NCBI GenBank assembly: GCA_022009755.1
Contig: CP091722.1
Coordinates: forward strand, 752,001-816,000
DNA: 64,000 nt
DNA from: Oscillospiraceae bacterium
GTDB lineage: Bacteria; Bacillota; Clostridia; Christensenellales; QALW01
Reading direction: 5' to 3'
Part shown: one piece after another, positions 53,221 to 63,961 of the stretch
Numbering within the stretch: the stretch's first letter is position 1
Layout of the letters: each line of letters opens with the position of its first letter
Notes under the pieces: model-generated
The model's input: only the letters and a program-made list of their open reading frames with translations
What the model was told of the DNA's origin: nothing
Database searches by the model: none
Program-made: the position numbers and the translations under genes

Positions 53221-53308
53221 TTTTTTACCGCTGCTTATATTTTCCGTTGAAAATCAAAAGACTTTGTGCCGTAATTCTGTCAGATATAATAACCATATAA
53301 AAACACTG

Positions 53309-53334
53309 AAACCGCAGGCTGAGCCTGCGGTTTT
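53309..53334. terminator. Bidirectional terminator after gatB
   Basis: ACCGCAGGCT and AGCCTGCGGT form a perfect 10-bp stem flanked by A and T runs. It ends both the gat operon and the small minus-strand gene at 53429. Confidence 0.85.
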
Positions 53335-53429
53335 CAATTAAGCAGCATATCCGATGAATTCTCCGAAGGGTTCTCCGTCTTTTCCCTTCGTTTTTCCTTC
53401 TTCTCTTTTTTTGCTTTTCCCTTTGCCAT
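53334..53429 (-). CDS. Lys-rich 31-residue protein
   Basis: ATG 53429 follows GGGAGGC at 8-nt spacing. The chain starts MAKGKAKKEKKEKRREKTEN and ends in Ser/Asn and MLLN. About 13 of 31 residues are Lys or Arg, all in the first half. The good ribosome binding site and shared terminator argue for a real gene. It could bind nucleic acid or the ribosome, but no family is recognised. The rest of 53221-53551 holds nothing else I can name. Confidence 0.5.
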   Translation of the reverse strand: MAKGKAKKEKKEKRREKTENPSENSSDMLLN

Positions 53430-53551
53430 GATTATGCCTCCCAAAATCGAGTATTTTCGCGCGTCTTTCCGCGCCCGCATTGCAATTATACCCGATCCGT
53501 CAAAGCATATTCAGGGCGGCATAAAGCTGCCTTATTTTTTCTCTTCAGCCC

Positions 53552-54871
53552 TCAGTTTGCAAAGAATTCATCATATATGGCACGAATGGCGGTATGGAAG
53601 CAGTCATTAGCCACGCCCACGATTATATTAAGCTCGCTTGAGCCCTGATCAATCATGCGCACATTCACTTTTGCCCTGCCCAATGCTCCGAATACTCTGC
53701 CCGCCGTACCGAAGGAGCGCACCATCGAGCGTCCCACTACGGCTATAAGCGCCATATCGCGCTGAACCTCAATGCTGTCAGGGTGCGCCTGCGAGCGTAT
53801 TCCTTCAAGCACATGCTCCAGCTTGCCGTCCAGTTCCTTGTCCGCCACCACTATGCTCATTGTATCAATACCGGTGGGCAGATGCTCAAAGGATATTCCT
53901 TCCTCCTCCAGCACCGACAGCACACGCCGTCCGAAGCCGCGTTCAACATTCATCATGTCCTTTTCCAGCGTAATAACACTGAAATTGCGCTTGCCCGCAA
54001 TGCCCGTAACTACCCCGTCACGGCTCTCGCCCTCCACCGAGGCCACTATCATCGTGCCCTCCGCCTCCGGCTTGTTGGTATTGCGTATGTTTATCGGTAT
54101 TCCGCACGCGCTCACGGGGAATATTGCGTCCTCATGCAGCACCGTCGCTCCCATGTACGAAAGCTCGCGAAGCTCACGGTAGGTAATTGTATGTATCGTA
54201 CGGGGGTTCTCCACTATCCGCGGATCAACCACCAGAAAGCCGGAAACATCCGTCCAATTTTCATACAGCTCCGCTCCCACCGCCCGTGCAACTATCGAGC
54301 CGGTAATATCCGATCCCCCGCGCGAAAAGGTCTTTATCGTTCCATCCGGGCGCGCGCCGTAAAAGCCCGGAATCACCGCATATTCATGCTTTGCAAGCTC
54401 CCTTTGCATAAGCTCGTTTGTGGCCTCTGCATCAAATATGCCCGTATCCGTAAACCGTATCACATCCGCCGCGTCCACAAAATCCCAGCCAAGGTACGCC
54501 GCCAATATCCTTCCGTTAAGATATTCCCCGCGGGAAGCCGCATAATCCTTCTTTTCTCCCAAGGATATGCGGTTATATATCTCCTCCAGCTCTTCCTTCA
54601 GCCCGCACTCCACCTTCAGCTCCCGAGCTATCTGCATAAAACGCGCACGGATCTGTTCAAATACGGGATCGATTTTTTTACCCGTTGTGGCAATATCATG
54701 GCAGCGATACAGCAAATCGGTAATTTTATCATCCTCACTGTGCCGCTTTCCCGGCGCGCTGGGCACCGTATATCTGCGCGACGAATCACTGTGCAGTATA
54801 TTTGCAACCTTCTTTATCTGGCCGGCATCCGCCAGCGAACTTCCTCCGAACTTTGTAACCCTTATACCCAT
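53552..54871 (-). CDS. lysC: Aspartate kinase
   Basis: About 439 residues. Kinase signature VTKFGGSSLADAGQIKKVAN, then FSRGGSDITGSIVARAVGAE and NWTDVSGFLVVDPRIV; two ACT domains at the C-terminus (FSVITLEKDMMNVERGFGRR, VVGRSMVRSFGTAGRVFGAL). It makes aspartyl phosphate for Lys, Thr and Met synthesis, with probable amino-acid feedback through the ACT pair. ATG 54871 follows GGGAGAAAGG; ATG 54889 overlaps that site. Confidence 0.93.
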   Translation of the reverse strand: MGIRVTKFGGSSLADAGQIKKVANILHSDSSRRYTVPSAPGKRHSEDDKITDLLYRCHDIATTGKKIDPVFEQIRARFMQIARELKVECGLKEELEEIYNRISLGEKKDYAASRGEYLNGRILAAYLGWDFVDAADVIRFTDTGIFDAEATNELMQRELAKHEYAVIPGFYGARPDGTIKTFSRGGSDITGSIVARAVGAELYENWTDVSGFLVVDPRIVENPRTIHTITYRELRELSYMGATVLHEDAIFPVSACGIPINIRNTNKPEAEGTMIVASVEGESRDGVVTGIAGKRNFSVITLEKDMMNVERGFGRRVLSVLEEEGISFEHLPTGIDTMSIVVADKELDGKLEHVLEGIRSQAHPDSIEVQRDMALIAVVGRSMVRSFGTAGRVFGALGRAKVNVRMIDQGSSELNIIVGVANDCFHTAIRAIYDEFFAN

Positions 54872-54991
54872 ATTCTGCCTTTCTCCCATCTTACATTGCT
54901 TGGTAATCAGTTATAAATTCAACACTCTCGCGGCCCGTTTCATATGCCGCTTTTCCGTATATACTTACTTCCTCACGGACGCATCCCAGTG

Positions 54992-56251
54992 TCAGTCCCT
55001 GCGTATCTTTCTTGCTTCAAAATAATACCGTTTATCGCAGCCCTCGCCCATCGAAAATGTCTTCCTGGGCAGCGCCCCGTTTTTAATAACATACGCAAAC
55101 AGCTCTTCTTTTGCAAACTCAGGAAGTATAAAGCCCGCATTGCCCTTCATTGCTCCCAGGCGGCAAACCGTTTCCTCTTCATGCACATAGTCCACTCTGC
55201 CGCCGTGCTTTTGAATATATTTATCAATGCCTTCCTGCAGGCTTCCTACTGTCAGAGAACAGCTGTCCTTTATCCTCAGCTTCCGCCTTCCCTCCGATGT
55301 TATCGCTTCAACAGTCGCCGCCCCGCTTCCATCATATGCAAGCTCCTTAAGCAATGCGCTGCTGTCCACATCAAAAACAACACGGTGTATAGGATGAAAC
55401 TCCAGTGAGCTGTCATACAGATTAACAATCTCCACCAGCGCAAACCGTGCGGGATGCGTCTGCCGTTCCTGCTCGCTCAGTCCCTGCTTTATCTTTTCCC
55501 AGCACGCCTTTGCGCAGGCCAACGAATGATTTCCGTCCCCCACTGCAAACAGCAGCACCGGCGTGTCCTCGCCTACTCCGCTGCGCCGGGCAAAATTTTT
55601 CCTCTCGGCAAGGCCCTGCAAAGCCTTGAATATGTGCTCCTTTTGACCTTCATCAAGCAAGGTTCCCTTTATATGCCCGCCGTTCATTGCCAGCGGCGTA
55701 TCGTATACCGTTTTCCCTCCGGGTCCAACATCAAAAACCGTATTTCCGCGGTCGTCCAGCAGCAGCATTATGTGCGGCAATTCCACCGGCGCGTTTTCCC
55801 TTATTGCAATTCTCGGCGGCAAACGGCGCACAATGGTGCTCTCAGTAGCCCGTATTAGCGACTGCGAGCCCGCCGAATAATCATATTTTTCAAGGTCCGC
55901 CGCCATTATCAGCCCGGTACGCACCTTTCCGGAGCGCAGCGTCCTTCTGCACATTATAACGGCATCCCGATACTCTCTGAATATGCCTTCGTCAAGATAA
56001 TGCTGCATAGCCGCATTGATACTCCTTATCCGCACAGCATCTTCCTGCCCCAGATATATCTCCGGAAATATTATATGCACCGCCCCCGGCTTTTCCCCCG
56101 TAAAGGCCTCCATGCGCTTCCAGTATTCCTCATCAGAGGTAAACTGGTCGCAGGCAATGCAGCTCCAGCGCTGTCCGTCCACCCCCTGTGGCAGCAGTAT
56201 ATCGGCCGGACGCACCCCAAGTTCTTCCCATGCTTGCATAATTCGCTCCAA
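54992..56251 (-). CDS. DUF1015 family protein
   Basis: 419 residues. Conserved DUF1015 stretches: RPADILLPQGVDGQRWSCIA, VGDGNHSLACAKACWEKIK and a C-terminal YVHEEETVCRLGAMKGNAGF. Family members are widespread in Clostridia near amino-acid genes; the activity is not known to me. It lies 120 nt upstream of lysC on the same strand, so co-transcription is possible. Confidence 0.85.
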   Translation of the reverse strand: MERIMQAWEELGVRPADILLPQGVDGQRWSCIACDQFTSDEEYWKRMEAFTGEKPGAVHIIFPEIYLGQEDAVRIRSINAAMQHYLDEGIFREYRDAVIMCRRTLRSGKVRTGLIMAADLEKYDYSAGSQSLIRATESTIVRRLPPRIAIRENAPVELPHIMLLLDDRGNTVFDVGPGGKTVYDTPLAMNGGHIKGTLLDEGQKEHIFKALQGLAERKNFARRSGVGEDTPVLLFAVGDGNHSLACAKACWEKIKQGLSEQERQTHPARFALVEIVNLYDSSLEFHPIHRVVFDVDSSALLKELAYDGSGAATVEAITSEGRRKLRIKDSCSLTVGSLQEGIDKYIQKHGGRVDYVHEEETVCRLGAMKGNAGFILPEFAKEELFAYVIKNGALPRKTFSMGEGCDKRYYFEARKIRRD

Positions 56252-56476
56252 AAAAATCCTTCAAAAATGTTTTGCCGTCACTAACGCCTGTTTGCCGTCA
56301 TATCATAACAGCAGACGGATAAACTCCCGTTTTCCCGTCGCCGAGGTTCATTTTATTTCTTTGCATAATATACCACATATCCGTTTTTTCAGCAACCCCA
56401 AACACGTTTGCAAAGGCTTCGGCATAATATAAAATGTGATCGCTTTGAAGTGATTTCTTTGAAGGAGGAATATTCC

Positions 56477-57166
56477 ATGTCATTTTATTCTTACAGACAG
56501 AATGAAAACGATGTCTGCCCCGGGCGCATAAACGGAGACTGCACACGCGGCATTACCGAACGCGTCTGTATCCAGGTAAAAAAAGTGTACGATTCCTGCA
56601 TGCAGCAGGAGCAGCTGGACGGCGTGAATGTAAAGATCACCGAGCTTTGTCCCTGCGGTCTTAAATTCGATGCTCCCATAACCTTTATAAGCTGCCGTTC
56701 CACCACGACCCGCGGCCACATGCGCGACCTTCGCATAGAACGCCTGTGCGACCGTCCCAACTTTGCCAGAGTCAAATGCAAGGTGGATATCCCAATAGAG
56801 ATCCTCTTTTCCGATGCCTGCGGTAACGAAGGCAAGGGCAAGGGGCTTATAACTGTCTCCAAGGATGTAATACTCTTTGTGCCGGACGAATCCATCATTC
56901 CCTTTACCGCCGAAAGCGTTGTAAGTGCCATATGCACTCAGGGCTGCTATGTCTGCGACAACACCTTCCGTCTTACCGTCTGCGTAACCGTTATCCTCAA
57001 AATCGTTGCCGAGGTGGAACTGCTTGTGCCCTCTTACGGTTTTTGCAGAATACCTCCCTGCGAGGAATTCGCCTCCGAGGTCTGCGACGGCTTTTTCTCC
57101 CTGCCCATCTTCCCGCCCGAAATGACCTCGGATTGCGGCTGCGGCTGCGGTTGCGGCGGAAACTGA
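56477..57166 (+). CDS. Cys-rich conserved protein, possible spore-coat component
   Basis: 229 residues and about 26 cysteines, mostly conserved-looking: RVCIQVKKVYDSCMQQEQ, ITELCPCGLKFDAPITFISC, VSAICTQGCYVCDNTFRLTV and a Cys-Gly repeat at the C-terminus (CGCGCGCGG). No signal peptide, no membrane segment. Clostridia commonly encode proteins of this form; cross-linked Cys-rich proteins are usual in spore coat or exosporium, which is my inference. Start at 56477 after AAGGAGGAA. It is monocistronic with a terminator downstream. Confidence 0.65.
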   Translation: MSFYSYRQNENDVCPGRINGDCTRGITERVCIQVKKVYDSCMQQEQLDGVNVKITELCPCGLKFDAPITFISCRSTTTRGHMRDLRIERLCDRPNFARVKCKVDIPIEILFSDACGNEGKGKGLITVSKDVILFVPDESIIPFTAESVVSAICTQGCYVCDNTFRLTVCVTVILKIVAEVELLVPSYGFCRIPPCEEFASEVCDGFFSLPIFPPEMTSDCGCGCGCGGN

Positions 57167-57277
57167 GCATTCATCGTACTATTTGCAGATACCTCGCTTA
57201 AAAAGCACGCCCTCCTTACCGCCGCCCTCAGGATACCGAGCTGCACCCCGAGCACGCCATAAACACCTTCAAAAGCC

Positions 57278-57307
57278 AAAGAACCGGTGTTCCCGCGCCG
57301 GTTCTTT
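57278..57307 (+). terminator. Terminator of the Cys-rich gene
   Basis: AAAGAACCGG and CCGGTTCTTT form a perfect 10-bp stem with a 10-nt loop. Confidence 0.75.
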
Positions 57308-57365
57308 GTTATGCCCGAAAACAGCCTCATCAGCTGCCGTATAAAAAAGAGCGATACGGCAACAT

Positions 57366-57393
57366 AAAAAAGAGCGGTACCCCGCTCTTTTTT
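57366..57393. terminator. Terminator of the tig-clpP-clpX operon
   Basis: AAAAAAGAGCGG and CCGCTCTTTTTT flank a 4-nt loop; works on both strands, and lies 14 nt past the clpX stop on the minus strand. Confidence 0.85.
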
Positions 57394-57406
57394 ATAAAAC
57401 ATCCTT

Positions 57407-58675
57407 TCAGGATACCTTATCCGTCTTGCCGTCACCGTTTTGCCGGCAAATAATCTCCGGCATAGTGTGATTTTCCACATTTTCCTTTGTCACAACGCAC
57501 TTTTCCGCCGTCTCCTGCGAGGGCACTGCAAACATCGCGTCCATCAGTATCTCTTCGATTATCGCCCTCAAGCCGCGCGCGCCGGTTTTTCTGGATATCG
57601 CACTCTTGGCTATTGCCTCCAGCGCCTCCGGCTCAAATTCCAGCTTTACGCCGTCCATCTCAAACAGGCGTGCATATTGCTTAATAAGCGCATTTTTGGG
57701 CTCGCAAAGTATCCTTACAAGCATCTGCTCATCCAGAGCATGCAGCGTGACCGTAGAGGCCAAACGCCCTATAAACTCCGGAATAAGGCCGAATTTCATC
57801 AAATCCTGCGGCATCACCTGCGCCAGCATCTTGCTCAGATCCCCGCGCGCCAGCTGCGTCACATTGGAGCCGAAGCCCACCGTTTTTCTGCCTATACGAT
57901 CCTCAATGATCTTCTCCAGCCCGTCAAAAGCACCGCCGCAGATAAACATAATGTTGGTTGTGTCTATCTGTATAAACTCCTGATACGGGTTTTTCCGTCC
58001 GCCGTTGGGCGGCACATTCGCCACCGTGCCCTCCAGTATTTTAAGCAGCGCCTGCTGCACCCCCTCACCCGAAACATCTCTTGTTATGCTCGGGTTCTCA
58101 CTCTTTTTGGCGATCTTGTCTATCTCGTCAATATAAATTATGCCCCTCTGAGCCCTCTCAATGTTGAAATCCGCAGCCTGAATAAGCCGCAGAAGAATGT
58201 TCTCAACATCGTCGCCCACATACCCCGCTTCTGTAAGCGTCGTTGCATCGGCAATTGCAAAGGGCACATCCAGAATTTTGGCAAGGGTCTGCGCCAGATA
58301 AGTTTTACCTGTACCTGTCGGCCCGATCATCAGAATATTGCTTTTCTGAATCTCCACATCATCCTTGACCTGCTCGCCCGTTATACGCTTATAATGGTTG
58401 TAAACCGCCACGGAAAGGGTCTTTTTTGCCTCATCCTGCCCTATGACATACTGATCCAGTATCTCCTTGATCTGCGCCGGCTTCAGCAGGTTTATCTCAC
58501 CCGCAGCCGAGGGCGTATCCTCCCGGCTGTCATTGAGTGCCGCTACACAGTCTTCTATGCAGTCGTCGCATATGAATATCCCCGGAGGGCCCGCCACAAG
58601 GCGCTTCACCTGTTCGCGGGTGCGATTGCAGAATGTGCACCGTATCACCCTGTTATTGTCCTCATATTTCGGCAT
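57407..58675 (-). CDS. clpX: ATP-dependent unfoldase ClpX
   Basis: 422 residues. N-terminal zinc finger ([20 protein letters not shown] with [11 protein letters not shown]), Walker [21 protein letters not shown], Walker [17 protein letters not shown], and [11 protein letters not shown] with an IGF-like pore/ClpP loop position. It unfolds substrates and feeds them to ClpP. Directly downstream of clpP. Confidence 0.96.
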   Translation of the reverse strand: MPKYEDNNRVIRCTFCNRTREQVKRLVAGPPGIFICDDCIEDCVAALNDSREDTPSAAGEINLLKPAQIKEILDQYVIGQDEAKKTLSVAVYNHYKRITGEQVKDDVEIQKSNILMIGPTGTGKTYLAQTLAKILDVPFAIADATTLTEAGYVGDDVENILLRLIQAADFNIERAQRGIIYIDEIDKIAKKSENPSITRDVSGEGVQQALLKILEGTVANVPPNGGRKNPYQEFIQIDTTNIMFICGGAFDGLEKIIEDRIGRKTVGFGSNVTQLARGDLSKMLAQVMPQDLMKFGLIPEFIGRLASTVTLHALDEQMLVRILCEPKNALIKQYARLFEMDGVKLEFEPEALEAIAKSAISRKTGARGLRAIIEEILMDAMFAVPSQETAEKCVVTKENVENHTMPEIICRQNGDGKTDKVS

Positions 58676-58686
58676 TTGCTGCTCCT

Positions 58687-59264
58687 TTAATGCGATTTGA
58701 AAATATTGTCGATAAGGCCGTATTCCAATGCCTCATCGGCGCTCAGATAATGATCTCGCTCCACATCGGCTGCTATCTGCTCCTCGCTTTGCCCGTGCAG
58801 TCGGCCAGTATCCTGTTTATCTTTTTCTTGCTTTTTAGTATCTGCTCTGCCTGGATCGCTATATCGGTTGCCTGCCCCTGCGCGCCTCCGAGCGGCTGAT
58901 GGATCATTATCTCCGCATTGGGCAGCGCCACACGCTTGCCCTTTGTTCCGGCAGCCAGCAGCACGGCAGCCATGGAGGCCGCCATGCCGATAACTATTGT
59001 GGAAACCGGAGCCTTGATATAATTCATCGTGTCGTATATCGCCATCCCGGCAGTCACCAGTCCGCCCGGGCTGTTGATATAAAGCATAATGTCCTTGTCG
59101 GGATCCTCCGCTTCAAGAAACAGCAGCTGCGCAACCACCACGTCCGCAACGTCATTGTTTATCTCGCCGCTTAAGAATATGATTCTGTCCTTAAGCAAAC
59201 GGGAATATATGTCGTAGGAGCGTTCACCGTTCTTGGTCTGCTCAATTACATACGGTATAAGCAC
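58687..59264 (-). CDS. clpP: ClpP protease (frameshift at about 58793)
   Basis: Catalytic Ser lies in [20 protein letters not shown], His in [16 protein letters not shown], Asp in the C-terminal third. The raw frame ends [12 protein letters not shown] at 163 residues; adding one G to ACGGGC gives [20 protein letters not shown] and the ending [14 protein letters not shown], a normal 193-residue ClpP. It forms the 14-mer chamber served by ClpX. Between tig and clpX. Confidence 0.94.
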
Positions 59265-59293
59265 TTACTCATTCCCTCCGTATCAAAAAAGTA

Positions 59294-60696
59294 TTATTCC
59301 TTCTCCTGAGCCTGCTCGGCATCAGCTGCGTCAGCTTCCTTTTCCTGCGCATCCGCCGCCTTCTTGGCCGTTTTCTTCGCTGCAGGCTTCTTTGCCGCCT
59401 TCTTGGCCGCCGGCTTTACTGCCTGGTTGTTCTCCTTAAGGAATTCCAAGGTCTTGTTTACAACGGCACTGTCGGTAAAGTACTCTAACTCCTCCGGCTT
59501 GAGTCCCGCCTTGTACTCCTCCACGCTCTTTTTGAACATCTCGGCGTATTTGCCAGCTCCTTGTCAATATCCTCGGGCTGAGCCTCTATCTTCTCCGCAT
59601 CCTTCACCGCCTCAAGCACAAGCTGGCGTCTTACGGTCTTCTCGGCATCGGGGCGATACATATCCCTCATCTGCTTTTCGTCAGAGCCGGTATATTTGAA
59701 GTAATCCTCCATGGATACTCCCTGATAGCTCAGGCGCATAGCCATATCGTTCATCTGATAATCCAGCTGACGCTCTATCATGGATTCCGGAATCTCCACC
59801 TTAGCCTCATCGCAGACAGCATCCACCAGCTTCACTTCATACTCGTTGTCGGCGCGCTCCTCGTTCTTTTTCTGAAGGTTGGCGCGGATATCCGCCTTGT
59901 ACTCCTCCAGCGTGTCAAACTCGCTTACATCCTTTGCAAACTCGTCGTCCAGCTCGGGAACCTGCTTTTCCTTTATTCCGTGCACCTTAACCGCAAACAC
60001 CGCATCCTTGCCCTTAAGCTCCTGCGCATGGTAATCCTCGGGGAATTTCACCTCAATGTCCTTCTCCTGTCCTATCTCCATGCCCACCATTTGCTCTTCA
60101 AAGCCGGGAATAAAGGTGTGCGAGCCTATCACCAGCGTCTGGTTCTCCGCCGTTCCGCCGGGGAACTTCACTCCGTCCACACTTCCGGAATAGTCAAGGG
60201 TTACGGTGTCGCCCTCCTTAACGGCGCGGCCCTCCACCTCTACCATACGGCTTGCACGGTCAAGTGCGGCATCCAGTTCGCGCTGCACATCCTCATCGGA
60301 TACAGTATACTCATTTTTCTCGATTTTTATACCCTTGTATTTGCCAAGCTCCACCTCGGGCTTCAGATCAACCGTTGCAGTAAACACCACGCTCTTGTCG
60401 TCCTTGATCTCTTTGATGTCTATCTCCGGACGGCTCACCGGTATAAGCTTCAGCTCATCCAGCGCCTTGCCGTAAGCAGGGCCGCAAACCTCATTGAAAG
60501 CGTCCTCGAAGAATACGCCCTCGCCGTAATACTTCTCAATAAGCTTGCGGGGAGCCTTGCCCTTGCGGAAGCCGGCTATGGCATACCGTCCTGCCGTCTT
60601 GTGATAAGCCTGCTCAATTGCCTTTTCGAATTCCTCACCGCTTACCGTAACGGTAATGACAGCCTGATTCTTTTCGTTCTTCTCAAACGTACACAT
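59294..60696 (-). CDS. tig: Trigger factor (frameshift at about 59549)
   Basis: N-terminal ribosome-binding domain (GFRKGKAPRKLIEKYYGEGV), PPIase domain (VKEGDTVTLDYSGSVDGVKF, then LVIGSHTFIPGFEEQMVGME) and helical C-terminal part. One A restored at GCAAATACG joins KELAKYAEMFKKSVEEYKAG. The chain then ends in an unusual tail of about 40 residues rich in Lys, Ala and then Glu/Ala (KPAAKKAAKKPAAKKTAKKA). It chaperones nascent chains and is a peptidyl-prolyl isomerase. First gene of the tig-clpP-clpX group. Confidence 0.92.
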
Positions 60697-61056
60697 ATTT
60701 CATTCCTCCAAAAAGTTATCGAAATTGTATTCACAAAATGGTCAATATAGTGTATCATATTGCCGATAAACCGCAAGAGTTTTCTGTCATATACCGCATC
60801 TATATGTCAAATTCTCTGCTTTGGCTCCGCCCGTATCACGGGTCGCGGCCTTTACGGACTTGCCGTGCGCTTATCTGCACGCTTCTGCCGCATACGCCCG
60901 GCGCTTTTAGAACGCACGCCGCAGGCATCCGCGCCGGCGCTCTTGCCCGCTGCAAACCGCAATATAAACGCTGCAAACGTCTGCAATATCGCCGACACCA
61001 TAAACCATAAACACTATAACCATAATATCATACTTAACGCTTGGAGGCACTGTTTT
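60697..61056. other. Divergent intergenic region between tig and the NFACT gene
   Basis: No conserved reading frame is seen. For tig a possible minus-strand promoter is TTGCGG with TACACT at 16 nt (about 60775-60748). GGAGG at 61043-61047 is the ribosome binding site of the NFACT gene. No hairpin terminator or riboswitch was recognised. Confidence 0.4.
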
Positions 61057-62725
61057 ATGCCAATGGACGGAATAACCCTCGGCGCAATAGCCGATGAGCT
61101 CTCCCGTGAGCTCAAGGACGGAAATCGATAAAATTCAGCAGCCGCGCCCCGATACGCTGCTTATTTCGGTGCGTTCGGAGGGCAGCACGAAAAAGCTGCT
61201 GCTCACCGTTGGCAGCGGTCCCCGCCTGCACCTTACCCGCGCACGCTACGATAACCCGCAGACCGCGCCCGGCTTCTGCATGCTGATGCGCAAGCATCTC
61301 ACCGGCGGCCGCATTTCCTCCGTAACACAAAAGGGAAACGAGCGCGTTGTATACATTGATATTCTCTCCGGCGATGAAATGGGGGATGTCTCCCTTAAGC
61401 GCATAGCCGTCGAGCTTATGGGAAAATACAGCAATGTGATTCTCATCGGTGCGGACGGCAATATTATCGATTCCATAAAGCGCGTCGGTCCCGATATGTC
61501 AAGAATGCGCCTTGTGCAGCCGCATCTTCCCTATATTGACCCGCCTTCTCAGGATAAGCTGGAGCCGACGGCGGAAATATCGCAAATTTCATTGTCTCCC
61601 GTCCTCAATATACCGCAGGCGAGGTGTTCCGCACCTTCACCGGCTTTTCAAAGCAGGCTGCGCAGGAAGCCGCAGCCGATACCCGCGGCCTTGAAGGCTA
61701 TATGTCCAAGGTGCGCAGCAAAGCCTATACTCCCATGGCCGTAACGGTCAACGGTGAGCTTTCGGACTTTTTGCCCTTTGCCTATAATACCTTTCCCGAG
61801 GCGCAGCCCTATCCCTCCTTTCCTCTCTTTTGGACGATTTTTACGCCGCGCGCGATATGCTCAGCCACACGCATTGCGTCTCCCGCGAGCTGCATGACCG
61901 CATCCGCGCCGCTGTGCAGCGCTGCGAAAAGAAAAAAAGCATCTACCTTCAAAAGCAGGAGGAATGCAGGGATATGGAGCAGCTGCGCCTTTACGGTGAG
62001 CTGCTTACCGCCAATCTTCATTGCGTAAAACGGGGAAGCGACAGCGTAACCGTAACTAATTATTATTCCCCTCAATCGCAAACGGTCACTATCCCGCTTG
62101 ATATACGCTTTCTCCTCAGGCAAACGCCCAAAAATACTTCCGGCAGTATTCCAAGCTGCGCACCGCCTCCCGCATGCTTGCAGAGCAAATGCGCGTAAAC
62201 GATGATGAATACGATTATCTTTCCTCCGTCCTTGTGGAAATTGAAAACTGCACCGATGTTTCCCACCTTGCGCAGATACGCACCGAGCTTATCCAGCAGG
62301 GCTACCTTCACCCCCCGAAGCACCCCGAAAAGAATCCCGTCGTCTCCTCCGCTTCCTCCCCCATGCGTTTTGAAGCCTCCGACGGCACGGAAATACTTGT
62401 AGGGCGCAATAACCTTCAGAATGACGAATTAACGCTGCGCACGGCTCGCCCCGAGGAAATGTGGCTGCATATCCGTCAGGGAGCGGGCAGCCATGTAATA
62501 ATCCGCTCCGATGCGCCCTCTCAGGCAGCCCTTGAGCTGGGCGCCATGCTGGCTGCCTATTATTCCTCCGCCCGCGGCGGCTCCAAGATTGCAGTGGCGG
62601 CCACGCGCGCAAAATTCGTACATAAAATGCGCAAGGCCCGCCCCGGCATGGTAATATACGAAAACGAAACCACCTATTATATCACTCCGCAGGAGGATAT
62701 CCTGCGCCTTGCTCGCCGCTCATGA
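61057..62725 (+). CDS. rqcH: NFACT protein, RqcH/FbpA-like (at least four frameshifts)
   Basis: N-terminal NFACT-N part (MPMDGITLGAIADELSREL, then FCMLMRKHLTGGRISSV), coiled coil (RELHDRIRAAVQRCEKKKS) and NFACT-R domain (VGRNNLQNDELTLRTARPEE, MWLHIRQGAGSHVIIRS). RqcH adds alanine tails to stalled nascent chains on 50S subunits. Breaks at about 61123 (A), 61564 (G), 61820 (T) and 62110 (T) are each cured by one base. The residue pair equivalent to the conserved Asp-Arg of Rqc2 reads Glu-Arg (residues 96-97). Start at 61057 after TTGGAGG. Confidence 0.87.
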
Positions 62726-62728
62726 TTT

Positions 62729-62760
62729 CAAAAGGGGACCGCAGTGCCGGTCCCCTTTTG
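62729..62760. terminator. Bidirectional terminator between rqcH and dacF
   Basis: CAAAAGGGGACCG and CGGTCCCCTTTTG form a perfect 13-bp stem with a 6-nt loop; convergent genes share it. Confidence 0.85.
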
Positions 62761-62811
62761 AAGCTTTCTTTCGCCTTTGTGTCCATATTTTCTGCGGCTT
62801 TGCAGCTATTC

Positions 62812-63961
62812 TCACCAGTGCGCCGCCATTTTCAGAAAATATCCTCCCACCGTCGCCTCCGGGCAGTCTTCCGCCGCCTTTATCTCCGCCTGCGCCACCG
62901 TCCGCCCGCGCACAACGAGGCTCAGCCGTCCCTACCCGGTCACCGGCTCTTACAGGCGCCTTCACGCTTTGCTCAAGCTCCGTTTTCACTTCCGCCTCCT
63001 GCGCCTCCCGCTTTGATAATACGGCGCACAGCGGCTCTCCTTCAATTTTCACCTGCGGCTCATAGCCGCCCTTAAGCTCAATGCTTTTTGCAATATCCGC
63101 CTCTTTTTTTACAAGCGTAAACTCCGCAAAGCCGTAATTTATAAGCGCCCGCGCATCATCAAAGCGTCCTTGTCCCGTGCCCGCACCTATTATAACGCTT
63201 ATAAGCCGCATATTCCCCTTTTTCACCGTTGCCGTTACGCAATGTCCCGCCTCTGCGGTATAACCGGTTTTCATGCCGTCGCAGCCGTCAAAAAAGCGCA
63301 CCAGCCGGTTTGTGTTCACAAGCTCCGTCACCCTCCCTCCGGAGTGCTCCAGCTTATCCATCCACCTTCCGCTCCAGGAAAAAAACAGCTCATGTCCCGC
63401 AAGCTCCCGTGCCAATACCGCCATATCCCTCGCAGTGGAATAATGCTCTGCCGCCGGCATCCCCGTGCAATTGGAAAAATGCGTGTTCTTCATTCCCAGC
63501 TGCTCCGCCTTTTTGTTCATAAGCGCCGTAAATCCGCTTTCGCTTCCCGCCGCATGCTCTGCCAAAGCCACGCAGGCATCGTTTCCGCTTGCGATTATCA
63601 CACTTTTTATAAGCTCTCTTGCCTTATAGCTTTTTCCTTCCTCCAAAAACACCTCGGAGCCATCCATTGCCGCAGCCGCCGGGCTTATCTGCACCTCATC
63701 CTCCAAGCTCATTTGCCCTGCGTCAATTTTGTCAAACAAAATGCACAGCGTCATCATTTTTGTCATGCTCGCAACGGGCAGACGCCTGTCCGCTTCCATT
63801 TCATACAATATCTTGCCCGTGGAATACTCCACAAGCACGGCAGCCTTTGCATCCTCAATTGTCGGTGCGGTGTCCGCCGTCTCCGGCGCGGCAAACGCCG
63901 CCGGGGCGCATAAAAGCAGCAGCGCCGTAATAAGCGCAAATAATCCTGTTCTTGTTTTCAT
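62812..63961 (-). CDS. dacF: D-alanyl-D-alanine carboxypeptidase, DacF type (frameshift at about 62920)
   Basis: Signal peptide at 1-24 (LFALITALLLLCAPAAFAA). Penicillin-binding motifs are SMTK in LPVASMTKMMTLC, SGN in IIASGNDACV and KTG in CDGMKTGYTAEAGHC. It trims the terminal D-Ala of peptidoglycan stems; DacF types often serve in spore or vegetative wall maturation. The raw frame loses its end after RVGTAE. Reading past one extra or two missing C gives VVRGRTVAQAEIKAAEDCPE and a C-terminal YFLKMAAHW. Confidence 0.88.

Noticed and set aside
57407..60696. clpP and tig as pseudogenes
   Set aside because: Single-base repairs in homopolymers give full-length family-typical proteins in an intact operon.
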